DNA of 64,000 nt from [Phialemoniopsis] sp. UDSM-2020 (GCA_018873225.1 JAEILZ010000007.1:1178001-1242000), one strand, 5' to 3'; shown: positions 11,576 through 24,239, numbered from the stretch's first letter. The notes: a model not told the origin generated them from the sequence alone. Numbers and translations are program-made.

Positions 11576-14500
11576 GATAATAGTATCATTGATGCGGCCA
11601 TATCTGATAACTTGGGGTGTTGCAGAATGTGCTGGACTGTCAGTGCAAGCCCTTTGCGGCGGGCGAGGGAGGTCAGCCTCATGGCGTAGATGGAGTCTCC
11701 GCCAAGGCGGACAAAGCTACTATCCTTTGTGATCTGATCAGCAGGGATGTTCAACAGCGTCGACCACAGCTGCTGGAGTCGCTGTTCGGCATCAGACATC
11801 GGCATCCCATTGCCTTCCGCTTGATGCTGCTGGCCGATCGACAACTCGTCTAAGCTGAGTCTGGCTCCCATCTCCCGAAGACGTCGCCTGTCTACCTTGC
11901 CACCTGACAATGATGGAATGGTCTCGATAACATGGTAGCCTGTCGGCACCATGTGAGAAGGCAAGCTAATATGAAGTTTCTCCTGTATCTCCACGAGTGA
12001 TATCTGCGACGACCCCTTGGCTAGTGTGGCTGCCTCAATAAAGGCCACAAGCGTAGGTTTCCCAATGGACTCCGGGACCACAATCTCTGCAGCCACTGCA
12101 GGGCTAGAATGAGACCCTGTTGAGTCTTCCGCGTTGACGCAATACCAAAGCTGGTACTCAACCTGCGCGAGATCGACCCTCTGCCCTCGCAGCATGTACT
12201 GTCCATCTGTCCTTCCAACGTAGATAAGGTTGCCGGTGTTGGGGTCGTATTTGACCAAGTCGCCCGTCTTGAACACTCGACCGTGCCGACCAGGCACGCT
12301 CCCGTCTGGAGAGCCCTTCAGCAGCCACGTCGGGTTATCGATAAGATCAGGAGCCGGCTTCCACTGCGAATGGGGCTGCATGGTATGTTGGATGTATGGG
12401 CAATCCAGGAGCCGGCCTTCTAAGTATAATTCTCCGACGGTTCCAACTGGAACTAAGCGTTGGCGATCCTCAGAGTCCACTATCCAAGTAGAAATCCCGG
12501 CGCCTCTACCGATAGGCGAGGAGAATTGCAAAGATGTTGCTGGCGTGACTGTCGTATTTTTCTCTGCCTTGAAATACATGGCAGCAGGTGCACACTCGGC
12601 AATCCCGTAGACGACAATGGTTCTGTTAACATGAGGTAGCCACCGCACCATGTCGCATGTCGTGACGGGCTGACCACCTAGGTAGACGCTGCTCAACGTC
12701 CCTGAAGCAGTGACCTTGGCAGGATCTAGATAGCGGGCGGTCAATGGCGACAAGAAAACATCAGTGGCACCATATTCACTGATGCTATCGGCTAGATCGT
12801 CGTTGACTTCGGCTTCGCTGGGGACACACAAGGTCCCACCTGCAGACAGAACGTGGATAGCACTCCAGTACATACCTAGGCCACCAGAAACCTGTGATGA
12901 TTCAGCGTCATAGAGCACGCTCCTTCGGTTCAGTTGCAGCATGGCCTTTTGGTGGACCATGGCACTGGCGACGTTATGGTGTGCCATGTATTCATACTTC
13001 CCGGATCCTGTACTGCCGCTTCTTGGGACAACGCAAAATAATGAAGACGGGGACGCGTCGCTTGGATTCTCAGCATGGCCTTCTCCAGCTGACACCCGGA
13101 GCATGCCTGATTCGGGGTTCAAGACCAATACTGAAGCACCTAATCTAGAAGCCAGTCCTTTCTTCGAGACAGATGAGACGATCAGGGCAGACGAATCCGT
13201 TTCCTCGATGATACGTTCAAGGTGGTCTTCAGGGAGCCCAATGTCTAGCATCAAGATCTTGCCTCCAGCTTTGCTGATAGCAAGCAGGGCTACCAGCGCA
13301 TAAACTGACCTTTCAGAGCATATAGGGACAGCCTGACCATCTCGCATGCCCATGTCGCGCAGTCGAAGGGCAGTCTTGGTAGAGGCGAGCTCCAGTTGAC
13401 CATATGTCAAGGTGCCGTCCCATCCACTAATGGCAATTGCATCCGGCTGGGCACGGACGGTATCCGAGACGATGTTGTGGACAGTTCTGTCGATGCTTGG
13501 AAACACTTCTCTGTTCCATTTCCATATCTGCGTCAGATCCTGCTCCCTCGTCGAGGTAATCTGGTCAAGTGTGGCACCGTAGAGGTCGGGCGAGCAGACA
13601 CGGCGCAACAGCAGCTCCAAGTCTTGGGTCATCCTCTCGACCGTGTCCCGTCCCACAACGGCAGAGTCGAAGCAGACTCTAATGTGCAGGTTGTCGCGGC
13701 GGGTATCAGGCGTGCAGATCAACGACAGCGGGTAGGTCTGGAAGCCGTGATAGCGCGCGTCGTGCTCTGCGCCGCGGCGGCGCACCTCGCCCTTGAACAA
13801 GGCGCCTTCTCGCACTGCTGCTTCTTCCTCTGGCATCTGCACGACCAGCAACGTCTGGAACTCGCACGCCTGCCTTGCCTCTTCGCCCAGCTGGCGGATC
13901 CGTGATAAGCCAGTCTGCTCGTAAGGAACCCTCTCGACAGCGTCAATTTGCAGGGCCGTGAGAAAATCTGTGCTGTTGGCCTGCCTATCGACCTTCACTC
14001 GGACAGGAACGGTGGCGATGGTCGGACCGACCAGACGCTCGATACCGGGCATAGATATCTGTCGTCCCGCCACAACTTCACCAAATACAACGTCAGCACA
14101 GGTGGTGGTCGCGGTGACCGACGACTGGTTTCCGAGCAGCAGCAATGTCAAAGCTGCACGTATTACCGTCGACGGTGTAATGTTGTCTCGGCGCCATCCT
14201 AGACGATCAACCACGTGCATCAGCGTTGAATCGGTCCGTGGCTGATATGTCGATGAAGGAAGAACGGGGAACTGAGGTGCTTCAAGGTTTTGGAATTGAG
14301 CTCGCCAAAAGTCTGCCTCGGCTGCTTTGTCGCGGCCACCGATATACTTGACGAAGCCTTGGAAAGGCTGATGACGCAGAGGGATTGCACCGTTGTAGAC
14401 CGATTCGAGGTTCTCCAGAATCAAGGGCATCGTACGGCCGTCATAAATCGAATGGTGTAGCGTCAATGCAAAATAGTGTAAAGGCTTGCGAATCGTGTTT

Positions 14501-17500
14501 TGTCTCGCATCTTGGTCACTGTCCTCTCCCGAAGACGCCAGCATGAACTCAGAAGTTGCCGCGTGTGATACTGTGCTGTCTTCAAAGAGGCCGTATCTCA
14601 TCAGCGGCAAACCGAGACCCATGGGGAGTTTGATTTGCTTCTTCAGATAGTCATGAATGCTTTCTGCTTCGATATGACTCTCTCCCAGCCGTCCCCCAAG
14701 AACGGCTTGCACCAGGCCATGCTCTGGTAAGTCGACAATGCGCGTGCGCAGGATGTCAATTGTGGAGACCACTGTGTCCCAAGCTTGGGTGAACTTAGGC
14801 AGATCGACATCGGGGCCAAGTTGCAGAATGGTGTTGCCAACGTAGTCGCCCTCTCTCCGCATGGTCAAGGCAAGTAGGCCTTCTTGCAAGGGTGTGCACG
14901 GGAACACATCCTGGATTTCCTCCGCGCCAACCCCGCAACTAGATGCTGCTTGATCACGGACAACTTCGGCCGTAGATGGTTGGGGTGAGCCAACAACGAG
15001 TGCAAATGGCTTTGGTGCGTCAAATTCATCATCATTCTCTTCAGCCCGTTTGTCAAGGTGTCTCATGGCCTTAGCCATATCTTCCAAGGTCGGATGTCGA
15101 AATATGTCCGCTACGGTGAGAAGCAAGCCCTGCTGTCTCGCCAAGCCGGCAAGGCGCATCGCTGACACGGAATCGCCGAACTGAAGGAAGCTATCGTTGG
15201 TGAAGATCTCGTTGGCGCTAATATCTAGGGTCTTACACCACAAGTCTCGTAGTGCTACTTCGGCTGGGCTTGTTGGTGTGCCGCGGACTGCAGATCCGAC
15301 ACCGTTCGCCGCTGCCGGCCTCGCCCATGGTTCGTAGGCCGCGCCAATCTCACGGAGCCGGCGGCGATCAATCTTGGCAGAAGCGTTGGTGGGGAACGTC
15401 TTGACGGGAATGTAGTGCGCAGGAATGGCATAAGGCGGCAAAACCCTCTTGAGCTTCTCATTCAGCCCGGCGGTCGCCTCCTGGACCTCTTCTTCAGTGG
15501 CCACGCTCAGAAACGCCACAAGTACGAGATTAGCGTTGTGCTTGTGGAGCTGTACCGCATCGACAACGACCGAGATCTCTTCTCCTTCTTTCTTGCTCTT
15601 CTGGATCATGTGGGTGCGAATGTGATGCTGGACCTCCTCAGGCGCGACGAGTTGGCCGCGGATCTTGACCTGCGCGTCTTTCCGGCCCATGTACACTAGG
15701 CGGCCTTGGCTATCGTAGCGACCTAGATCTCCAGAGCAGAAGATCACTCCTCGCCTACCATCCTGTCCTGGACCACCGCTGCCGCGCCCGAAGACAAGGA
15801 AGGCCGGGTCTGGGCGGAAGCGCTGCGCCTGCAATGTGGGATTGGCCATGTATCCCTCTGAGCTCAAGGGTCCCTCCGAAGCAATCTCACCCACAGCGCC
15901 GAGTGGTACGAGCCTATTAGGGTTCTCGAGATCGACGAGCCAGCTCAGCGTAGGCTGTTCCGAGTCGAGCGAGCCGATCACGCCGCTGTACCAATTGTCG
16001 GCGTCGGCCCGGGTGACGGTGGACGGGTGCTCGGCAGCGCCGTACCAATTGAGGACCTCCATGTTTCTACCCTTCCACCGGTCGACGTCGCGCTGTAGCA
16101 GATTCTCGCCCGACAAGACGAGTGTCTTGATGGTAGGCACATCGTCTGGGTCAAGTGCCCGGGCCGTAGATGGCGTGATGTTGACAAAACTGACGGCGAA
16201 ACGGTCTATGGCTGCAGCGGTGCCGTTGAGCCGCTCCGTCTCGGATGGAATGCATAGAGTGGCACCGTGCGCCAGAGCCGACATCGACTCGATGGTGGCC
16301 ACGTCAAAATCGTAAGAGGCGAATTGGAAGATTCGTGACGAAGGCGTGATGTTCAGAAACTTGCCATGCGCATGCACATTGGCTGCGATACCCTTGTGAC
16401 TCCAGAGCACCTGCTTCGGCTCGCCAGTGCTGCCCGATGAAACGAGAATCGCAGCGGCATCGCCCATGTCCAGGGCTGGCAACAAAGCTTGATCAGCAAC
16501 ATCTTGACTCTCTTTGAGGAGCTCGTCCACAGTGAAGCCTCGAGCAAACTCAGAGACAACCGCCACGCGCGAGTCTGTGGCGACGGCAAACCTGACACCG
16601 AGGTTCGCAAATACTCTGGCTACCCGGAGGTCGGGTACGGAGATCGACAACAACACATCGGCAGCGCCGGCCTTGAACGTGGCAAGCTGCACGACGGGCA
16701 CCCATCTCGACTTTTCGAAGTGCAGGTTGACGATTGAGCCCTTGGGAACACCTTGTCGGACTAGATTATGAGCCATGACGGTGGAGAGCTGCTCGACCAC
16801 CCGGTAGGTAAATTGGCCATCCCAAGCATCGATAGCTACCTTGTCTGGTTGCTCGCGGACCGCCCGCTCGAACATGTCGACAACAGTAAGATCCGGATCC
16901 GGCGGCAGCGCTGCGTTCTGGTCCCAGAGGGCGGCTAGATCTTGGTCACTAGCAGTACGAATGGTTCCGACCTTCATCTCGGTGTGGTCCTCGGAGCAGA
17001 GTTGTCGGATAATGATCTCAAATTGACGAGTCATCCGGCGGATCTGCTCCGCGTCGAGAATGTTGTTGTCGAAGCTCATGCGCAGACGGAAGCCAGATGG
17101 TGCGAGCTCGCACACGACCATGAGAGCGTAGCTGTTGAAAGGGTCGATACCCAGTGTGTCCATGTTGGACGCAAAGCTACGCGCTTTGAACAAGTGGCTG
17201 TCTGTGTCTAGGTTGTGCTTGCCCTCAGCCATCGGCTGCACCACGAACAACGTCTGGAGCAGTCGAGGGTCTAGAACTCCATGCGGTGGTCGCAGATTCT
17301 GCAGCCCATGCTGCTCGTAAGGGGTTCGCTGGACCATCTCACGCTGCAGTCGGGCCATGTACTCGGCCGCCGTCTCTTTCCGGTCGACGGAGACCACCAC
17401 AGGCATCGTCGAGATAGTTGGGCCAGCGCAGCTTTCGATGCCGGGCATGTCGACTTGTCGTCCGTCAACAGTGATTGCAAAAATGACTTGGTCGGTTGAG

Positions 17501-20500
17501 GTGTATTGTGTGGCTAACAGAGCCCAAGCAGAACGCAATATCGAGGACGGGGTTACTTCGATGCGTGGCCAGTCCAAAGAGATGGAACACACTACTTCCT
17601 CGGTGGCTTGTGGCTCGTAGACTGCCGAAGGCAGGACTGGAAATTGTCGCGCCTCCGCCTTTGACAGATATTGTTTCCAAAAGTCGGAAGCCTCTTGCCG
17701 GTCTACTTTCGCGATCTGCTGGATTAAGTTCTTGAATGGCGTCACCGACATGCCAGATTGGGTGCGGTATTGAGACTCGAGCTCCGCAAGCATCATCTTC
17801 AAGGTGTTGCCATCATAGGTACAATGATGAATGCTGAGGACGAAGTTCCTGCCGAGTATGGCAGCCCGACACAAGTCCGTTCCGGGTCCCATAGGCTGCA
17901 GCTTGTCCCGGCGGACGTAGTCTTCGAGGTCGGCCTCGGACCCGGTAGTCAAGAAGGCACGCATTGCTCGAGCCTCGATGACAACTTGCACGAAGCCTTG
18001 TCCAGGGATGTCGACGATCCGTGTCCTCAGTAGTGGCATCTTCTTTACCGTGGCCAACCATGCGCTCTCAAGCTGCGCGACATCGATCCCAGGTTGCAGA
18101 CCCAACACACTGCGCGAGATGTATTTGCCAGGCCGCTTCACGCCCAAGGCCAGAAGGCCTTCCTGCAAAGCTGTGCATGGGTAGATGTCCTCGATACAGA
18201 TCTCAGGTATGTTGCAAAGTCGTGACGCGATAGATCGCGCCTCACTCTGGCTGCAATTGCCGTTGAGGAGGGCAAACGGAGGGACTTCTGGAGCCGCGGC
18301 ACCGTTGACGATTCCATCATGCTCTATAACTCTCTTGGCCATCTCTTCTAGTTGAGGGGCATCGAATACTGTCTTGACGGTCAACAACAGGCCCTGCTGG
18401 CGCGCTGATGCTACCAGCCGCATTGCAATCACCGAGTCTCCACCGAGGCGGAAGAAGTTGTGATTGGCATAGATGGCCTTTTGCTCGATACCCATCGTCT
18501 CCGCCCAAAGCTTTTGTAGACGCTTCTCCGTGGTTGTCGTTGGTTCCCTGGCTTCTTGACGTACAGGTTGCATTGTCGCCAGCTCCTCATAAGTGTAACC
18601 ACTGCCAATCTGGCGCAGTCGACGCCTATCAGTCTTGCCGGCATGGTTCATTGGGAGCTTGTCGATCGCAATGTAGACCTTGGGGACCATGTACGAGGGC
18701 AGACGTTCCAGTAGAAACTCCTCAAGTGCTTCGGCGGGAAAGGAATGCCTTACGAACTGGGCAGTGTCTTTGACGTTCCCCATTTGTGGCATAGACTTGT
18801 CTGGAACACTGATGAACAGAACCAGTGTTTCCGCGCCGCTTTTGCTGGGTGTGCAGATCTCGACCTCTAGATCAAGCTCCATCTTGCCTAGGAAGAACGA
18901 CTGGACACAAGACTGCACGTCACCGAGGTCGATTCGGCGCCCATGCAGTTTTCGCTGAGCGTCGTCCTTCCGGCCGAGTAAAATCAAGTGGCCGTCCACG
19001 TCATACTTGACCAGATCGCCTGTTCGGTACACCCGGCCCTTGCGTCCCAGCACATCCCCATGCCCTTTCGTGAGCCACGAAGGAGTGAGGAATGATTGCT
19101 CGTTGCGTAGCGAGACATCATCCGCGTGGCCTGTGTAACTCGCGGCAATAGGCCCTTCAAGGCAGAGCTCAGCTATCGCACCAATCGGAGCTAGCTTGTT
19201 GGGATTGGTAGGACTGGTCAGCCAAGTGCGCACCCTGGCACTGTTTCTCCCAATGTTGCCGGATTTCCAAGTGTGCTTTTGTACCTCACACATCGTTGCC
19301 GCGGAAGCTTCCGCCGGTCCATACCAGTTGTACACGTTGTCGACGTGCTCAGCCCACTTGAGTGCAGTCCGCTGGGGCAACTTCTCTCCCGTGAATACAA
19401 GAGTCTTGATCCCGGACACATGCTGCGGATCCTTGATGGTCTCAGCGACGGACGGTGTCAGGCATACCCAGTTGGCTTGTGATTCTCTGATGCACTCAGC
19501 AAGGCGATTGATCCTATCAGACTCGGAAGGGATACATAAGCAACCTCCCGCAACCAAGGTTGACAGAGACTCGACAGTGCTGACGTCGAATTCGTAGCCT
19601 GCAAATTGAAACACCCGCGACGATGAAGGGGTGACACCTAATGAGACGGCATGTGCACAGACGTTGCTGGATAGGTTGCTATGGCTCCAGAGAATGGACT
19701 TTGGGACCCCTGTCGACCCAGAAGTAAATAGGATCAGGGTAGGCTCCGACGGGAGATTGTGATGATACGGGATCTCGCAGATATCGTGTGGATGGACATC
19801 TTGCCTTATGTCTGTGAGGGAGTATGTAGCTACTAGAGGGTTGAATGCCGAGACCGCGGGGTCTTCAGTTGTGATTACAAGATCGGGCCGCAAGGCTGTG
19901 ACAACGTCTTGGGCGCGCTGACTCGTTGTGGGTGCGGAGAGTGGGACAACAACGGCTCCAAGCCTAAAAGCAGAAAGCATGAGAACCACCATCCACGAGG
20001 ACTTTTCCACGGTGAAGACAACGACGGATCCTGCATGAACACCTCTATTATGCAGGCCGCCCGCCACACTCTTGGTCAGATCCTGAAGATGTTGGTAGGT
20101 CAACTCGGCATCCCAAGCTGAGATGGCTAACGCCCCGGGATGAATTTCGGTCGAGTTGTCGATCGAGGTGATAATGGAGTTTTCGACGGGATGAGGTACA
20201 CTTCTGTTCCAACCCCATATTTGTGTCAGATCAGTCTCGCTGGCAAACGATATGTCCCCAAGCTTGACACCTGCTGGCTTGGTTGTTGCACACAGTTGTC
20301 GTAGCAGATGTTCGAGCTGCACGGCAAATAGTTGAACCGCCCTTTCCTCAAGCGCACCGGAGTCGAAGTTGATGTTGAGTGTAAGACCATCCGTCTCTAG
20401 CTGGCAAATCACCATCATGGCGTAGGAGTTGTGCATCCCCATGCTGTCAGTCTGCCCATCTTGTGCCACAAGCGTCGTCTTGGCTGCATGTCCGTTGACA

Positions 20501-23500
20501 CCGTTCGTGTTGGCGGAGTTTCCATGCTCTGCCTCGTATCGAACCGTGCTTGGCCGGTCAAAGAGACTTGTGGTTGACTTGTGCCGAGGTGGCTGGACTA
20601 CCAGCAGCAGCTGAAACTGGCTGGCTTCCTTGACCTCTTCATTAATGCGCTGAATATTCTGAAGACCAAACTGCTCGTGCTCAGTCATGTCAACCATCTG
20701 CTGCTGTATTTGGTGCTGAAAATCCCGCAATGTCTGATCCCAGTCCACCCTACTTCGCACCGGAATGGTAGCTATGGTAGGGGCAGCAATATCTTCGATG
20801 CCAGTCACAGCCGCGCCACGGCCGCTTACGGTCGCCCCGTACTTGATGTCGGATGAGTTTGTGTATGTGGCGAGGAGTATGGATAGAGCTGCATGTACAG
20901 CTGTGGATGGTGTTGTTTCTGACGGGGGCCATTGAAGTCCGCGGATAGAATGGCAGACATCTAGACTTGGTCCAGAATGATAGTTGGGAGATGGGAAAGT
21001 TGTGGCTTCAGAATCCTGAAGCTGGCGTGTCCAGAAGTCTTCTGATATTGGGCTCTTGGCATCCAGCACATGTTTGATGAATGGTTGGATCGGGCTGAAT
21101 GGCCGGACCTCCTCTAGCTTAGTGCTGTAGGCTTGCTCTAGTGCTTCAAAAATGAGTCGTGTAGACCAGCCATCAAAAATGGCATGATGCATTTCCAGAA
21201 CAAGATAGCCTGGATCGGACGTTACGAGTGCTGCTTGACATAGAGGCGTCCCCAGTCCCATTGGTTGTGCCTCTCTCGCGAACTCATCGATACTTGAATG
21301 ACGGTGCAGATGCGACTGTCCGCTTAGGACGACTTGGACAAGGCCATGTCCCGGGAGATCTACTATTCGTGTGCGAAGGATCGACGCTCGGGCTAGGATC
21401 ACCAACCATGCTCTCTCTAGGCGTTGCATATCGATCTGGTCGGGGAGCTTAAACGCCGTGGTCGATACGTACTTTGCAGAATGCGATGACTCTTCTCTAA
21501 TCTGACTTCCAGATGACGATTGAGCAGCCGTCATGGCGAGCATGCCTTCTTGCAGTGGTGTGCAAGGGTAGATATCTTCGATCTCGTCCTTCCTCACGCC
21601 ACAAACTCTCGCCGCGTAATCGCAGGGGTCTGTGTCTCCAGTTGTTTCGACGAGTAATGAAAATGGATCAATCGTTTGGCACTCGCGAGGCACGGTGTGC
21701 AGCTTCGCAGCCTGAGCCAAATCCTTGAGTACCGGAGTTCTGAAGAGGTCCGCCACAGTCAAGGATAGATCTCGGCCACGAGCCTCGGCGACTACCCTCA
21801 TGGCGGCTATTGAGTCTCCGCCGAGCCTCAGGAAAGTATCTGACGTGCCGATGGACCCCGGGTCGAGGCTCAGCACGTCCGCCCAGATTTGACTGAGCGC
21901 CACCTCGGTTTCTGTGGAGGGCGTGTGGAACTCCGCCCCAGATAGAATGGTGGACTGCAACTCTATCAACTCCGTCCAAGTCAATCCCGCTCCCATCTCG
22001 CGCAAGCGCCGACGGTCTATCTTGCCTGTCGGACCGACGGGAACCGTTTCGATAGGCAGATAGACACTAGGAATCATGAACGCCGGCAGGACTTGTCGCA
22101 TCTTCTCGGCCAGACCATCCATCACAGCCTTGATCCGGGCGCCGTCCTCGTTCTTAGTCGCAACAAAGAGGGCCAAGGTGTTGCTGTCGGTATTCCTGGG
22201 GCGTATGATGTCTGCAACGACTGTGATGGCCGGCGGTGTTTCGTCCAAGCAAGCACGCGCGTGGTGCTCAACGTCTCCGAGTTCTATCCTCTGACCCCTG
22301 ACCTTGTGCTGGTCACTGTCCTTGCGGCCGACAAAGAGAATCGTGCCGTCCGGCTTGTACTTGGCGAGATCTCCCGTCTTGTAGAGCCTGCCACGCCTGC
22401 CCTTGGACTTCGGGCTCCCATGCAAGAGCCAAGGTGGATTCTTGATGAATGCAGAGGCCGTTTTCACCGGATCTGACAAATATCCCTGTCCGACCAATGG
22501 TCCTTCTAGGCACAACTCGCCTACCGAACCTATGGAGACGAGTTGCTGATCATTGTTTGGATCAACGATCCATGTCGCAAAGCCCACGCCTCTGCCAATG
22601 TCTGGCCTGTCTTCCAGCGCGGGGTCGAGCTTCGAAAAGGCACACTTGAATGTACATTCCGTAGGGCCATACGTGTTGAGAAGAGTGACGTGTCCGGCCC
22701 ACTGGGCGATGTTGTCCCGATATGGCATCTCGCCACTTAGAAGAACTATGTGTAGGCTTGGTGGAATTTTTGTCAGAGTCCGCAAGACAGTGGGCGTAAC
22801 GTTGATCAAGGTTGCTTTGAACCGATCAATTGCAGAGTAGAGGTCCATGAGCATTTCATCCTCGGAGGCAATGCACAGACAACCACCAGCGCATAGCGTG
22901 TGCAGGAAGTTACTCCAGGCGACATCGAAAGAATAAGGCGCGAAGTCGAACACCCGACAGCCATTGTGAAAGCCGAGCCGTTGACCTTGATAGGCAACAG
23001 CACTTCGAACATTGGCATGGCTTATGCATGCACCTTTGGGTTGTCCTGTCGTGCCACTATAAGCGTGTGTTGCAAGTAGAAGTTAGCGGCTGACAACTTA
23101 TAGGCACATATATATCAAACTCCCCAAGACCAGGGAGGAGTTGTGAGAGGTCACAACAAGACTACTACAAGGAATTAATCAAGGAAAGCATAACACATTC
23201 TCCACCAGTGAAATGGCTTAAGAGAGACATAGATGATTGGACTGAAAAGGTGCACCTACGATGTGAAGGAAATGTAAACTAGATCAGAAGGCTGCACCTT
23301 GGGAAGTGGAGGCTTGGCATCGGTGTCTTGGCGCAAGGTTTCTAACAATCTCTCGTCCAGCTGCAGGACCGTGACATCGGCCAATAGCGAGGCTCGATCT
23401 CGATGGCCTGCTGAAGAGATCAACGCTGGCGGGCTGGCCTGCTGCACGATCGAGCGCAGTCTGGAGTCCGGTTGTGTTGCATCGAGAGCGATCGCACTGC

Positions 23501-23879
23501 AGCCCGCCTTGATCACACCTAGCATGGCGATGCAGGTCCATTTCGACTTCGAGAACAGGATCGGAATGCTAGACTTTGGAGCACAGCCTAGGCCGACCAG
23601 TTGATGAGCAACCTCGTCAGCTAGGCTATCAAGTTCCGAGTATGTGAAGTCCCCATCCCAAGCGCAAACGGCTGGGGCTTGAGGCTGAGTTGTAGCTATC
23701 TGGTGTATTATGTCATGGACGCAGCCTCGTACTTGCTCCGGAACTGTTGCGTTCCATTGCCATATCGTTTCGAGATCTGTCTGAGTCGCAGGGCTGGTTG
23801 TGGAGTCGTCGAGGGGTGGCTCTGCAATGCCATTCGTCGGAATAGCTAGGCCGCCAAGCCCGTTCTCAGTGAGGGACAT
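6689..23879 (-). CDS. Pentamodular nonribosomal peptide synthetase, A-T-(C-A-T)x4-CT
   Basis: Four exons (23879-23260, 23056-9657, 9586-8554, 8492-6689) give 5,618 aa. Introns are 203, 70 and 61 nt and restore family motifs at each junction (FTS|GTTGQPKG, MLY|VVFTSGSTG, VLPQ|YMIPGAY). The protein starts directly with an adenylation domain. Carrier Ser motifs fall near residues 619, 1742, 2834, 3990 and 5102. Condensation HHxxxDG motifs fall near 829, 1949, 3072 and 4201. The last domain carries SHAQFDG near 5332 with a Tyr 14 residues after the Asp (SHxxxDx14Y), as in fungal terminal condensation-like domains that release peptides by cyclisation. No thioesterase, reductase, epimerase or methyltransferase insert is visible. 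The expected product is a cyclic peptide or depsipeptide of four or five units. Oddities in modules 3 and 4 are described there. It shares a promoter with the dioxygenase gene at 24870. The enzyme class is certain; the product is unknown. Confidence 0.95.
11575..15045 (-). other. NRPS module 4: C3-A4-T4, A4 lacks the amino-binding Asp
   Basis: C3 is canonical (LHHSIYDG near 14450). In A4 the P-loop A3 motif reads PRSGSTGSGKYEY (12981-13037) and the A4 motif region reads SSQVSGGLGMYWSAI (12865-12925), four residues longer than in its sister domains and with no FDxS. The residue aligned with Asp235 is Leu or Gly. A5 is VVYGIAEC. A7 (FKTGD), the A8 Arg-Gly and the A10 Lys (GGKVDRR) remain. T4 is canonical LGGDS near 11705. 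The frame is intact throughout, and no intron I can find would remove the odd segments. Confidence 0.75.
15045..18320 (-). other. NRPS module 3: C2-A3-T3, with weakened A and T motifs
   Basis: C2 is canonical (IHHCTYDG near 17820). A3 keeps the pocket Asp (FDVATI) and the A10 Lys (SAKIDRR). It departs from consensus at A5 (NWYGAAEH instead of YGPTE), A7 (CSGD instead of Y/K-TGD) and A8 (RGQLVAPEE, missing the usual Arg before Ile-Glu). T3 reads FLQFGDSVSAM at 15160-15186, so the LGGDS motif is one Gly short while the phosphopantetheine Ser remains. Pocket by eye: D-V-I-N-V-S-W-S-T-K. The module may be slow, specialised or decaying. Confidence 0.75.
18320..21690 (-). other. NRPS module 2: C1-A2-T2
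   Basis: C1 has 'YPCTPLQEG' and MHHAIFDG near 21180 and looks active. A2 has FTSGSTGVPKS (A3), FDVSTV (A4), NWYGPAEA (A5), YRTGD (A7), LHGRRIDLGDV (A8) and HAGKTDRR (A10). Pocket residues by eye: D-V-V-C-V-T-W-A-A-K. The Asp that binds the amino group is present. T2 has LGGDS near 18445. There is no methyltransferase insert between A8 and A10. Confidence 0.8.
21690..23879 (-). other. NRPS module 1: A1-T1 (initiation)
   Basis: A1 is split by the 203-nt intron inside core motif A3. It keeps FDVAWS (A4), NTYGPTE (A5), YKTGD (A7), VGRKD...VRGQRIELGDV (A8) and PTGKIDRR (A10). Reading against GrsA-Phe, I place the pocket residues as D-V-S-N-L-S-T-F-K-K; alignment by eye may be off by one at some positions. 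T1 has the canonical LGGDS near 21815. The absence of an upstream C domain makes this the loading module. No substrate can be named from this code. Confidence 0.8.
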
Positions 23880-23957
23880 GGTGTATTCTGTGCGCGGACA
23901 ATCTTGACCTCTGCCTCAGCGTAGACGGATCTCAACTCGGTCCTATTGTGCACGAAA

Positions 23958-23965
23958 CATATAAT
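23958..23965 (-). promoter_or_regulatory. TATA-like element of the NRPS gene
   Basis: The minus strand reads ATTATATG about 80 nt upstream of the NRPS ATG. The position is right for a core promoter, but the match is modest. Confidence 0.4.
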
Positions 23966-24215
23966 TTGCAGCCTCGGAAACATGAGCCGTCGTCGACAGT
24001 AAGGGCGACAGCTTGAACTGATGCCACGATAGTATTTGTCATGAAAGCCAGGGTCTCCTCTAAAGCCACCCCAGGGCGAAATCAGCAATCGATATCGTCA
24101 CCTGTCTGCTTCTTGTTTCGACCAGCAATTCTAGATTGAGCCTCAGAGGGCCACAATTCTAGGCAAACATGCATTGGAGAATCATTAGACTCGGGCATCT
24201 CGTTACCCGAATGGA

Positions 24216-24239
24216 CGGACATTCGTAACGGTTCGTCCG
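24216..24239. promoter_or_regulatory. CGGAC-N14-GTCCG inverted repeat, possible Zn2Cys6 site
   Basis: The half sites are exact inverted copies, and a further TCCGGA palindrome overlaps the right half site at 24236-24241. CGG-type inverted triplets are the usual targets of fungal binuclear zinc proteins. Binding is inferred only. Confidence 0.3.

Noticed and set aside
9646..22953. Epimerase or N-methyltransferase domains in the NRPS
   Set aside because: Every inter-domain segment goes straight from T to C and from A8 to A10; no SAM-binding or E-type motifs are seen.
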